NCBI GenBank assembly: GCA_018056245.1
Contig: JAGPFZ010000018.1
Coordinates: forward strand, 1 to 41,655
Direction: 5' to 3'
Length of the DNA: 41,655 nucleotides
Origin: Bacteroidales bacterium
Lineage (GTDB): Bacteria; Bacteroidota; Bacteroidia; Bacteroidales; VadinHA17
Below are positions 8,027-15,723 of the stretch, one piece after another. The translations under genes and the position numbers were made by a program. Within the stretch, counting starts at the first letter, position 1. Each line of letters starts with the position of its first letter. Below the pieces are notes generated by a model. It searched no databases. It saw only the letters and a program-made list of their open reading frames with translations, and was not told the origin of the DNA.

Positions 8027-9136
8027 TCACCATTCCTTTACTATGTTATAAAGGGAATCGCGTTCAACAGGTTTGTATCCAGCATTGCGGATAATTGTAC
8101 AGATTTCGTTAATGCTCATTGAAGGATTTTTTTCTTCGGCACCTGCCATTGAATATATCTTTGTGGTGTCATTAATTGTTCCGTCAAGATCATCGGCACC
8201 GAATGAAAGGCTTATCTGAGAATGTTCTTTTCCCAGCATTGGCCAGTACGTTTTGATATGCCGGAAGTTATCGAGATAAATTCTTGCAACTGCGAAATTC
8301 CTCATGTCTTCGAGTAAATTTACTTCGCCTTTTTTATATAAAGGATTATTGTTTTTCCTGTATTTGAGCGGAATGAAAGCATTGAAACCTCCAGTTTTGT
8401 CTTGTAGCTTTCTAAGGCGTTCCATGTGGTCAATACGATGTGAGTAATTTTCAATGTGTCCGTAAAGCATTGTTGCATTCGAATAAATTCCAAGATGGTG
8501 AGCAGTTTCATGTATCTGTAACCATTTCTCAGAAGAAGTTTTTCCAGGGCATATTTTATTGCGTATTTCATCTGCAAAAATCTCGGCACCTCCACCTGGA
8601 ATTGAACCGAGGCCTGATTCTTTCAGCATATTGAGCCCTTCTTTAACAGTAAGGTCTGATCTGGAAAACATGTAATCAAGTTCTATGGCAGAAAAAGCTT
8701 TTATATGGATTGATGGCCTGATAAGTCGTATTTTATTTAACAGCTCGCAGTAGAAATTTATATCACGATCAGGATGAACGCCTCCTGTAATATGTATTTC
8801 TGTTATTTCGTTTTTGGCTAAGCTTTCGACAATTTTAATCATATCGTTTATGCTATATTCCCATCTCTCATTGTTACCGGGTTGGCTGCGAAATGAACAA
8901 AAAATACAATTGTTGATACATATATTAGTAGGCTCGATATGAAAATTACGGTTAAAATATACCTTATCATCGTTTATTCTTCTCCTGACGGATTCGGCAA
9001 GTACTCCGAGCAGAGGAAGCGTTGCCTTTTCGTATAGGATTATCCCTTCATCAGGCATTATGCGTTTTCCTTCCAGCACTTTATCAGCAATGCTGTTTAG
9101 AGTTTTGTCATTAATATGATTCAGTAACTCTTTCAT
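8027..9136 (-). CDS. mqnE: Aminofutalosine synthase (radical SAM)
   Basis: 369 residues, usual length. The radical-SAM cluster motif is CINNCIFC (C73, C77, C80, Cx3Cx2C), preceded by NRNFHIEPTN. Further family blocks are EITEIHITGGVHPD, the SGLGSIPGGGAEIF loop shared by MqnE and MqnC, and ENYSHRIDHMERLRKLQDKTGGFNAFIPLKYR, whose FIPL.Y form favours MqnE over MqnC. MqnE adds the adenosyl radical to 3-[(1-carboxyvinyl)oxy]benzoate to give aminofutalosine, the second step of the futalosine route to menaquinone. The other mqn genes are not in this window. A -7-like box TAATTTTG (minus strand, 9143-9150) lies immediately upstream of the ATG, so the transcript may be nearly leaderless; no good -33 box accompanies it. 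Confidence 0.93.
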   Translation of the reverse strand: MKELLNHINDKTLNSIADKVLEGKRIMPDEGIILYEKATLPLLGVLAESVRRRINDDKVYFNRNFHIEPTNICINNCIFCSFRSQPGNNERWEYSINDMIKIVESLAKNEITEIHITGGVHPDRDINFYCELLNKIRLIRPSIHIKAFSAIELDYMFSRSDLTVKEGLNMLKESGLGSIPGGGAEIFADEIRNKICPGKTSSEKWLQIHETAHHLGIYSNATMLYGHIENYSHRIDHMERLRKLQDKTGGFNAFIPLKYRKNNNPLYKKGEVNLLEDMRNFAVARIYLDNFRHIKTYWPMLGKEHSQISLSFGADDLDGTINDTTKIYSMAGAEEKNPSMSINEICTIIRNAGYKPVERDSLYNIVKEW

Positions 9137-9223
9137 TCAGTGCAAAATTATGATTTATTCAATTTGATCCGACTTCATTGTTTATCTGTTATTTACGAAT
9201 ATTACCTTTCAATAATTTTTTTC

Positions 9224-9279
9224 TTCTTACTTCATTATTCCTTGTTCGATATTCAATATTCAATATTCAATATTCAATA
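9224..9279. repeat. Heptanucleotide TTCnnnn array, 8 units
   Basis: Eight consecutive 7-base units: TTCTTAC, TTCATTA, TTCCTTG, TTCGATA and four perfect TTCAATA. The first four units line up with units 2-5 of the array at 4161-4230. It lies between mqnE (upstream side) and the rpmH terminator. A period of seven argues against coding. Confidence 0.8.
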
Positions 9280-9312
9280 AACTTCCTGAATAAAGTATTC
9301 CTCGCCATTTAA

Positions 9313-9341
9313 CAAAAAAGGGTGCTTTTTAAGTGCACCCT
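9313..9341 (-). terminator. Rho-independent terminator of rpmH
   Basis: On the minus strand AGGGTGC (9335-9341) and GCACCCT (9319-9325) form a 7-bp stem with a 9-base loop, followed directly by a run of six T. It lies 22 bases after the rpmH stop codon. Confidence 0.8.
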
Positions 9342-9363
9342 CGATATTGTATTTCTAAAAATC

Positions 9364-9519
9364 CTACTTTGTTATTTTTTCATCTGATACTGTCAGTTTT
9401 TTTCTTCCCTTTGCCCTTCTGGCCGAAAGCACTCTGCGGCCACCAGCAGTGGACATTCTTTCCCTGAATCCATGTTTGTTTATCCTCTTTATCCTCGATG
9501 GCTGAAACGTTGGCTTCAT
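9364..9519 (-). CDS. rpmH: 50S ribosomal protein L34
   Basis: 51 residues. It begins [18 protein letters not shown], continues with [18 protein letters not shown] and ends [15 protein letters not shown], which is the whole L34 protein (TFQPS.RKR...HGFR.RM.T..GR.VL..RR.KGRK.L). L34 binds 23S rRNA in the large subunit. The frame was worked out by hand from the ATG at 9517-9519 to the TAG at 9364-9366. The gene has its own promoter and terminator here and is not followed by rnpA; the usual rpmH-rnpA-yidC arrangement is absent. Confidence 0.96.
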   Translation of the reverse strand: MKPTFQPSRIKRINKHGFRERMSTAGGRRVLSARRAKGRKKLTVSDEKITK

Positions 9520-9563
9520 ATTATTTTCCTTATATTATTATATATCTGTTCTTAATGAGAGTG

Positions 9564-9594
9564 CAAATATATTAATTTTTTAAATAAGCGGAAA
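9564..9594 (-). promoter_or_regulatory. Probable promoter of rpmH
   Basis: On the minus strand TATATTTG (9564-9571) matches the -7 box TAnnTTTG. TTTC at 9591-9594, 19 bases further upstream, is one base from the -33 TTTG. The leader to the ATG at 9519 would be about 40 bases. Confidence 0.6.
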
Positions 9595-9793
9595 CATTTT
9601 TTAAAATATTAAATTATTATCCTGTCGATCCTGTCGGTTTATACGAAAAGCTCTGTAATGAGTTACAAAATATTCACTATCAATGCATCAGTTAGCTCAA
9701 CACTCTGAGGCGAAAGATTGGACGAAAGGGAGAATTAAGAGAAATAAGAATGAGAGAAAAAGGGAAAGGGAGGATGGGAGGGTGGACGATATA
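9595..9793. other. Gene-free gap with purine-rich block
   Basis: Between the rpmH promoter and the end of rsmG. Bases 9709-9785 are almost entirely purine on the plus strand (runs such as AAAAAGGGAAAGGGAGGA). The open frames that cross it are low-complexity and look non-coding. I see no hairpin terminator for rsmG. Similar purine-rich blocks lie at 14636-14670 and 35053-35100. Confidence 0.45.
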
Positions 9794-10420
9794 TCAGTAT
9801 ACTGGCATATATACCACGTACTTACCCCTGAAATATGGCTCACTGAAAAAATTGCTTATTTCGAAGATTTTCGTTTTACTCATGTATTTTCCAAGTTCCT
9901 TGTTTAAATCACCACCTTTCAATGTAATTATGCCATTTGGCAAAATATTTTTTCCTCCTTTAAGAATTTTTCCTTTTGAAATTCTCACCAGATTTTCGAA
10001 TGTTGTAACTGCTCTGCTTACAACAAAATCGTATGTGCCCTTATGTTCTTCTGCTCTTTCGCATACTGGCTCGACATTTTTCAGGTTTATTGCACCGGCT
10101 ATTTCGGACACGACTCTTATTTTTTTCCCGATTGAATCGAGAAGTGTGAAATGTGAATCAGGGAACATTATTGCAAGCGGTATTCCCGGAAAACCTCCTC
10201 CTGTTCCCACGTCGAGGATTTTCGTTCCGGGCACAAAGCTAACTACTTTTGCTATTGATAATGAATGGAGTAAATGATGAATGCAGAAATTATTTATATC
10301 TCTTCTGCTTATTACATTTATTTTGTTATTCCACTCTCTATAGAGCGTTTCAAGCCTGCAAAACTTTGCTTTTTGCCTTGTGGTAATTTCCGGAAAATAT
10401 TTTTCCAGAATTTCATCCAT
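9794..10420 (-). CDS. rsmG: 16S rRNA (guanine527-N7)-methyltransferase
   Basis: 208 residues, the usual size. The SAM-binding site is clear: KILDVGTGGGFPGIPLAIMFP (about 68-88), then FTLLDSIGKKIRVVSEIA, and VVSRAVTTFENLV near residue 133 (family VxSRAv). The N-terminus has WNNKINVISR and FCIHHLLHSL, also typical. The enzyme methylates N7 of G527 in the 530 loop of 16S rRNA using SAM. Its ATG overlaps the stop of the sigma factor gene by one base (TAATG), so it is probably translated by coupling. Confidence 0.95.
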   Translation of the reverse strand: MDEILEKYFPEITTRQKAKFCRLETLYREWNNKINVISRRDINNFCIHHLLHSLSIAKVVSFVPGTKILDVGTGGGFPGIPLAIMFPDSHFTLLDSIGKKIRVVSEIAGAINLKNVEPVCERAEEHKGTYDFVVSRAVTTFENLVRISKGKILKGGKNILPNGIITLKGGDLNKELGKYMSKTKIFEISNFFSEPYFRGKYVVYMPVY

Positions 10421-11034
10421 TACCTTTCTCCGGTTTTATTGAGGATATTATTTAAAAGGCTTTTTGCCCTGAAGAGTTGTGCCTTAACGGTTCCTACAGG
10501 AATATTGAGTTTTGAGGATATTTCTTCATAAGAATATTCCTTGAAATAGCGAAGTTCAATAAGCTTTTTATAACGTGGCTTCAATTGGTTCACCACATTA
10601 TATAAACCAGCAATATTTTGTTTATTAATCATTATTTCCTCGGGGTCGGGTGTGTCGGATTGAAGAGTTGATTCGTACGAATCATTTTCCTCATCATGTT
10701 CCTGGTTAATTACCTGAGGGGTTTGTTGTTTTTTTCGCAGGAAATCGATGCAATTGTTGGTGGCTATTTTAAAAAGCCAGGTGCTGAAAGCAAAATTCGG
10801 TGTATATGAATTGAGGCTTTTAAATGCTTTTCCAAACGTTTCGATAGTAAGATCTTCAGCATCAGATGTATTATTCACCATTTTCAGGAGCATGAAATAG
10901 ATTGAATCGCGGTAACGGTTAAGCAAAGATGCATAGGCCTTCTCATCACCAGCTTTTGCCCTTTCAACAAGCAATAAGTCCTGCATGGCCTTTTCTGAGA
11001 ATTCCTGCCCGATTTTATTTTTTTTCATTTCCAT
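10420..11034 (-). CDS. ECF-type RNA polymerase sigma factor
   Basis: 204 residues. Region 2 is seen in RYRDSIYFMLLKMVNNTSDAEDLTIETFGKAF and FSTWLFKIATNNCIDFLRKK (about 44-100), joined by an acidic linker to region 4, LKPRYKKLIELRYFKEYSYEEISSKLNIPVGTVKAQLFRAKSLL (about 152-195), a helix-turn-helix for the -35 element. The linker (about 105-135, rich in D, E, N) is longer than usual. There is no adjacent anti-sigma gene; instead it overlaps the glycosyltransferase gene upstream by 10 bases and rsmG downstream by one. Its regulon cannot be inferred; it may be constitutive or controlled at expression level. Confidence 0.93.
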   Translation of the reverse strand: MEMKKNKIGQEFSEKAMQDLLLVERAKAGDEKAYASLLNRYRDSIYFMLLKMVNNTSDAEDLTIETFGKAFKSLNSYTPNFAFSTWLFKIATNNCIDFLRKKQQTPQVINQEHDEENDSYESTLQSDTPDPEEIMINKQNIAGLYNVVNQLKPRYKKLIELRYFKEYSYEEISSKLNIPVGTVKAQLFRAKSLLNNILNKTGER

Positions 11035-12230
11035 GCTTTATGGAGACTTTTTTCTCGAAGTGTTCCCGAATATAATATAATATTTATTAACGGTGAAAAT
11101 ACATCAAAAATTAGTATAAAAGGAAGAAGTCGTTTTTCATCAAGTTTTTTCCCGATAGTATAAAATGTTGCAAACATTATGGCGAGCCTTAAAATAAATA
11201 TTCCTGCAACGTATTGCCACAGAGACATATCCAGGATAAGCCATATAAATGTTATATAGAATATTAATCTCGACAGCGGTTCGACGACAAGCAATATCTT
11301 ATGTACTAATTTGTAATGTCTTGCAGTAGTCATATGTCTAATCCTCCGGTTAGCCCATTCGTTAAGATCCTTAGCAGCCAGCGATCTTGTATGAGCATCT
11401 TTTCTGAATTCTACTTTTACCGATGATGCACTTGCATTTCTGTTAACAAAGAGGTCATCATCGCCTGAGGCAATATGATTATATCTTCCAAATCCTTTAT
11501 TTCTGAAGAAAACTTCTTTACGGTAAGCGAAGTTTCTGCCCACAGCCATATAAGGTATGCCTCGTATAGCCATTCCGAGATATTGTATTGCAATAAACAT
11601 TGCTTCATAGCGCTGATATCTGTTCAGGAACCCTTTCTCAGCGATGAATCCGCCATAGCCGAGAACAAATTCGGTTCCCTCTGAAAAGCCTGACGCCATT
11701 ATCCTCAGCCATTTATCCGATACTGGATAACAATCGGCGTCGGTAAATACGAGCAGTTCATTCGATGCTGCTTTTATCCCTATGAACTGGGCAAACTTTT
11801 TTGAATGGGTAAAACGCGGGTCTTTGTTGATTGTTGAAATTTTAAGGTTTTGATATTTTGAAAGCATTTCACCGAGTACCTGATATGTATCGTCTTCTGA
11901 GCAGTCGTTCACAACTATGACCTCAAAGGAAGGATAATCTTGTTCAAGTACCAAAGGAAGAAAGCGTTTAAGATTGGCCGATTCATTTTTTGCACATATA
12001 ATCACTGACAGAGGCGGCAGTTCATTTCGCGGTGAATTATTATGTTTGTAAAAAGCAGGTGCCAGATAAAACCACAAATAGAAAAATAATTGTATTGCCG
12101 CAGCAATGCAGTAAAGAAAAAAAATCAGCATTGGTACATTGAAGTCCAAAATGACACTTATTATATTAATCGGTAGCAAAAATAATATGTAACGCATTAA
12201 TTTTTCCGAATAGTTTTTAACAAAGGGCAT
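11025..12230 (-). CDS. Membrane glycosyltransferase, family 2
   Basis: 401 residues. Hydrophobic segments at about 12-55 are followed by a GT-A domain starting PPLSVIICAKNESANLKRFLP. Metal and nucleotide-sugar features are VIVVNDCSEDDT and LLVFTDADCYPVSDKW (DxD-like DAD). GYGGF and GDDDLFVNR follow, the latter resembling the second acidic motif, and RRIRHMTTARHY stands where processive enzymes have their Q/RxxRW motif. C-terminal membrane segments lie at about 315-390. I infer transfer of a sugar to a lipid or polysaccharide at the inner face of the cytoplasmic membrane; donor and acceptor unknown. It begins a three-gene overlapping operon with the sigma factor and rsmG, divergent from tgt. 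Confidence 0.88.
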   Translation of the reverse strand: MPFVKNYSEKLMRYILFLLPINIISVILDFNVPMLIFFLYCIAAAIQLFFYLWFYLAPAFYKHNNSPRNELPPLSVIICAKNESANLKRFLPLVLEQDYPSFEVIVVNDCSEDDTYQVLGEMLSKYQNLKISTINKDPRFTHSKKFAQFIGIKAASNELLVFTDADCYPVSDKWLRIMASGFSEGTEFVLGYGGFIAEKGFLNRYQRYEAMFIAIQYLGMAIRGIPYMAVGRNFAYRKEVFFRNKGFGRYNHIASGDDDLFVNRNASASSVKVEFRKDAHTRSLAAKDLNEWANRRIRHMTTARHYKLVHKILLVVEPLSRLIFYITFIWLILDMSLWQYVAGIFILRLAIMFATFYTIGKKLDEKRLLPFILIFDVFSPLINIILYSGTLREKSLHKAWK

Positions 12231-12266
12231 AATTATTGTAACATGCGTGTAAAAAAATAATAAATA

Positions 12267-12298
12267 TTTTATATGCTTGAAAGGAAGGTTTACCTTTG
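12267..12298 (+). promoter_or_regulatory. Probable promoter of tgt
   Basis: TACCTTTG at 12291-12298 fits the -7 box. A weak TTTT -33 element stands at 12267-12270, 20 bases upstream. Transcription would start near 12304, which places the true tgt start at the ATG of 12319 and rules out the in-frame TTG at 12277 inside the promoter. Confidence 0.5.
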
Positions 12299-12318
12299 TG
12301 CACTATTTTAAATTGTGG

Positions 12319-13446
12319 ATGTTTTCTATTACTGCGAGAGATATTAAGAGCAAAGCAAGGGCTGGTTTTTTGAATACGGTGCATGGAAGTATTCCCACAC
12401 CAGTTTTCATGCCCGTAGGTACAGTCGGTACAGTCAAAGGAATTCTGCATCGCGACCTTACCGATTTGATGGATGTAAAAATTATTCTTGGTAATACCTA
12501 CCATTTGTATTTAAGGCCGGGGACGGAAGTGTTAAGATATGCAGGCGGTCTTCACCGGTTTATGAGCTGGGACAGGCCTTTGCTGACCGACAGTGGCGGT
12601 TATCAGGTTTATTCACTCAGTAAGATTAGAAAAATAAATAACGATGGCGTTATATTCAGTTCTCATATTGACGGTTCGAAACATCTCTTCACACCTGAAA
12701 ATACAATTGATATACAGCGGGTTATTGGTGCAGATATTATGATGGTTCTCGATGAGTGTACACCTTATCCTTGTGATCACAAACAAGCTGCAAGGTCACT
12801 CGCCCTTACAAATAAATGGCTTGAAAGAGCAATTAAAAGATTCAACGAAACAGAGCCTCTATGGGGCTTTGAACAGGCTCTATTTCCTATTGTCCAGGGA
12901 AGTATATGGGACGACCTGCGTCGCCAGTCGGCCGAGAAAGCCGCTTCAACAGAAATGAGCGGTATTGCTATCGGCGGACTATCGGTAGGAGAACCTGTAG
13001 AAGAGATGTACAGGATAACAGGAATTGTAAATGAGATACTTCCGGAAGATAAACCTCGTTATCTTATGGGAGTGGGAACACCTGCAAATATACTTGAGTC
13101 TATAGCTCTGGGTATTGACATGTTCGACTGCGTAATGCCCACCAGAAACGGACGTAATGGAATGTTGTTCACATATGATGGTATAATTAATATACGTAAT
13201 AAGAAATGGTATAATGATTTTAGTCCGATTGATTCCGAAGGAGCAACTGAGATAAGCCGGAAATACTCAAAGGCTTATCTTCGCCACCTATTCATCTCGG
13301 GAGAGATGCTCGGAGCCCAGATAGCAAGTATGAACAATCTTTCTTTTTACATAAGCCTTGTGGCAACGGCAAGAAAAAAGATAGAAGAAGGAACTTTTTT
13401 GGAATGGAAAGAAAAGACGGTAAAAAAAGTTTCACAAAGGCTATAG
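12319..13446 (+). CDS. tgt: tRNA-guanosine34 transglycosylase, zinc site absent
   Basis: 375 residues from the ATG at 12319. It exchanges guanine 34 of GUN-anticodon tRNAs for preQ1 on the way to queuosine. Present are TPVFMPVGTVGTVKG, LTDSGGYQVYSLS (catalytic acid D91), the base-binding segment FPIVQGS, GGLSVGEP, RYLMGVGTP and GIDMFDCVMPTRNGRNG (nucleophile about D270). The usual CxCxxC and distal His zinc site should follow DGIINIRNKKW; the sequence there is SPIDSEGATEISRKYSKAYLRHL, with no cysteine. I recall the same loss in other Bacteroidota, so this is a lineage trait and not a broken gene. The lptFG-type gene downstream starts inside its last 43 bases. Confidence 0.94.
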   Translation: MFSITARDIKSKARAGFLNTVHGSIPTPVFMPVGTVGTVKGILHRDLTDLMDVKIILGNTYHLYLRPGTEVLRYAGGLHRFMSWDRPLLTDSGGYQVYSLSKIRKINNDGVIFSSHIDGSKHLFTPENTIDIQRVIGADIMMVLDECTPYPCDHKQAARSLALTNKWLERAIKRFNETEPLWGFEQALFPIVQGSIWDDLRRQSAEKAASTEMSGIAIGGLSVGEPVEEMYRITGIVNEILPEDKPRYLMGVGTPANILESIALGIDMFDCVMPTRNGRNGMLFTYDGIINIRNKKWYNDFSPIDSEGATEISRKYSKAYLRHLFISGEMLGAQIASMNNLSFYISLVATARKKIEEGTFLEWKEKTVKKVSQRL

Positions 13447-14543
13447 CCGATTTGAAACTTAAAATAATAGATATATATATCATCAGAAAATTTCTTGGGA
13501 CATTTTTCATTTCACTTCTGATGATAGTCCTTATTGCAGTTGTATTCGATTTTGCAGAGAAAATCGACGACTTTATGGAGAGAGACGCTCCTGCACAAGC
13601 TATTATATTTGATTATTATTTGAATTTTATACCTTATTTCGCAACGCTCTTTGCACCTCTGTTTGTATTTATTTCTGTAATTTTTTTTACTGCCAAGATG
13701 GCTGTTCATACCGAAATAATCGCCATACTAAGCGGGGGAATGAGCTTCAAAAGAATGATGTGGCCTTATTTCCTTGCATCACTTGTGATAGCTCTATTTA
13801 CTTTTATACTTATGAATTTTGTCATACCAAACGCCAACCTCAAAAGACTGGATTTCGAAGATAAATATTATAAACCTTCGAGGGCAAGGCGAGGACAGAT
13901 TGTAAACTTTCACCGACAGGTATATAAGAACGAAATGATGTATATTGAAAAATATAATCCTGAAACTCAGACAGGCCTGAATTTCAGCCTCGAAAGATTC
14001 AATGACGATGGTCAGCTCGAATCCAAGTTGATAGCTTCAAGAGTAACATGGGATTCTGCCACTCACAAATGGAGCGCCTGGTCATATTATATCAGAGATA
14101 TTAAGGATGGAAGAGAAGAGATAAGAAGCGGAGTGAAGATTGACACTACTCTTACAATACGGCCTGAAGATTTTTCGCGTGATCCTAAATATGTAGGAAC
14201 CATGAAGTATAAAGAACTGAACGATTACATACGACTTCTGCGTCTTCAGGGTTCGGAAGAACTGAAACTTTTCCAGATTGAGAAACAGAGACGTATAGCC
14301 GATCCTTTTTCAGTATTTATTCTAACGCTTATAGGCGTTTCACTGTCATCGAAGAAAATGAGAGGAGGAATCGGTATGCAGATTGGAATAGGACTCGCCC
14401 TGAGTTTTTCATATATTCTTTTTATGCAATTTGCATCACAGTTTTCACTTAGAGGAAATTTAAGCCCTACTATTGCTTTATGGATTCCCAATATAATATA
14501 TCTAATAATTGCACTTTTCCTTTACAGAGTTGCTCCAAAATAA
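13404..14543 (+). CDS. LptF/LptG family lipopolysaccharide-export permease
   Basis: 379 residues, YjgP/YjgQ family. Three N-terminal membrane helices (about 33-58, 68-95, 115-140), a periplasmic beta-jellyroll-like region (about 150-290), and three C-terminal helices (about 308-378). Typical segments are YIIRKFLGTFFISL, EIIAILSGGMSFKRMMWP, and RIADPFSVFILTLIGVSLSSKKMRGG. LptF and LptG form the inner-membrane part of the LPS transporter with the ATPase LptB; the jellyroll links to LptC. In Bacteroidota the two subunits are hard to tell apart, so no letter is given. The ATG at 13404 overlaps tgt by 43 bases; a TTG at 13452, six bases after the tgt stop, is an alternative start that begins LKLKIIDIYIIRKF as many homologues do. 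Confidence 0.9.
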   Translation: MERKDGKKSFTKAIADLKLKIIDIYIIRKFLGTFFISLLMIVLIAVVFDFAEKIDDFMERDAPAQAIIFDYYLNFIPYFATLFAPLFVFISVIFFTAKMAVHTEIIAILSGGMSFKRMMWPYFLASLVIALFTFILMNFVIPNANLKRLDFEDKYYKPSRARRGQIVNFHRQVYKNEMMYIEKYNPETQTGLNFSLERFNDDGQLESKLIASRVTWDSATHKWSAWSYYIRDIKDGREEIRSGVKIDTTLTIRPEDFSRDPKYVGTMKYKELNDYIRLLRLQGSEELKLFQIEKQRRIADPFSVFILTLIGVSLSSKKMRGGIGMQIGIGLALSFSYILFMQFASQFSLRGNLSPTIALWIPNIIYLIIALFLYRVAPK

Positions 14544-14687
14544 GTGTTCGGTTGATAAGCTCTTAAATAAAGATTGTCTATGAGATTTTTTATTTGCAAT
14601 CCATTAAAGCTGAAAAGAGATGGATTTCTTCATATTAAGAATGGAAAGTGAAAAAGGGAGAATGAGAGAATCAAATAACGGCAATTT

Positions 14688-15509
14688 CTAAAGCGGGCCG
14701 GAATATATTTTCAGACGATTAATTTCTGTCGGGATATTTTCTGGCTTATTTCTGAATATTCCATAAACTGCCGAACCACTACCCGACATAGAGCTGTAAA
14801 GAGCACCCATATTATAAAGAGAATTTTTGATTTCTCTGATCTCAGGGTGTTTTTTAAATATTATTTCTTCAAAATCATTAATAATCAAATTTTTCCATTC
14901 TTCAATCGGCCGACCGTAAAAATCAGGTAGTTCTTTTTTGCGTTGTACTGGTTTGCAATTCTCATACGCCTCACCTGTACTTATATGAACTTGTGGCCAT
15001 ATAATCAGAAGATGATAATTGCCAGACACCGGCGGTAAAGTGGTCATTATTTCACCCTTTCCTTCCGCATAAACAGGCGAACTTTTAATAAAGAACGGAC
15101 AATCACTTCCCATTCGTAGTGAAATCTCTATAAGTTGATTATCGCTTAAGTTCAGCTTGAAATAATTGTTCAACAGTTTGAGAAAAGAAGCCGCATCAGA
15201 AGAACCACCTCCGAGTCCAGAGCCATGAGGAATAGCTTTATGAAGATGAATAGCCAGATTTGGTATCTTAAAAGTTTGCCTGAGTACCGATAAGGTTTTC
15301 ATAACTGTATTTTCATCGTAATTTATCCCTTCAGTATAACCCGACATGGTCATATTATCAAATCCCATATCATTTGCAGGCACTACAAATTCAAGAGCAT
15401 CACATAAACCGACAGGATAAAAAATTGTCTGGATATTATGATAATTGTCAGTCCTCCTGGCAATTATCCTTAGTCCTATGTTTATTTTCGCCTGTGGAAA
15501 TGTTATCAT
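14688..15509 (-). CDS. ispE: 4-diphosphocytidyl-2-C-methyl-D-erythritol kinase
   Basis: 273 residues, a GHMP kinase. Key features are FPQAKINIGLRI (family aKiNl.L), the ATP loop IPHGSGLGGGSSDAAS (about 93-107), and LRMGSDCPFFI near residue 133 with the catalytic aspartate, then YSSMSGSGSAVYGIF (third GHMP motif). The enzyme phosphorylates CDP-methylerythritol in the MEP pathway to isoprenoids, which supplies the side chain for menaquinone and the lipid carrier for the cell wall. It is divergent from dnaB and convergent with the LptF/G gene, with a 144-base gap that has a purine-rich stretch at 14636-14670 but no clear terminator. Confidence 0.95.
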   Translation of the reverse strand: MITFPQAKINIGLRIIARRTDNYHNIQTIFYPVGLCDALEFVVPANDMGFDNMTMSGYTEGINYDENTVMKTLSVLRQTFKIPNLAIHLHKAIPHGSGLGGGSSDAASFLKLLNNYFKLNLSDNQLIEISLRMGSDCPFFIKSSPVYAEGKGEIMTTLPPVSGNYHLLIIWPQVHISTGEAYENCKPVQRKKELPDFYGRPIEEWKNLIINDFEEIIFKKHPEIREIKNSLYNMGALYSSMSGSGSAVYGIFRNKPENIPTEINRLKIYSGPL

Positions 15510-15600
15510 CCTGTCAATTATTTTGCATAAAAATACGCATAAGAATGGTATCTAGGGAAAAATTAAGAGGCAAATTTTCTTATCAACAATTTTTGAACAA

Positions 15601-15662
15601 ATTTTGTTTGTAACAAAATCTTTTAAGCAATTCTAATTGTATTTTTCTAATTAATACCTTTG
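15601..15662 (+). promoter_or_regulatory. Upstream region of dnaB: inverted repeat and -7 box
   Basis: A perfect inverted repeat, ATTTTGTT (15601-15608), TGT, AACAAAAT (15612-15619), lies 36 bases before a -7 box TACCTTTG (15655-15662). No convincing -33 is seen. The dnaB ATG follows at 15724. The repeat could be an operator or just an AT-rich hairpin. Confidence 0.4.
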
Positions 15663-15723
15663 AAATAGTTGCCGCAGATATTTTATTTTTAATAATAATT
15701 TGTTAATCAATATATTATAATTA

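Noticed and set aside
9683-9907. Small plus-strand frames across the purine-rich block beside rsmG
   Set aside because: They overlap rsmG on the other strand and translate to K/R/E low-complexity sequence that follows directly from base composition.
12277-12318. Extended N-terminus of tgt from a TTG
   Set aside because: The TTG lies inside the predicted promoter and homologues begin near the ATG at 12319.
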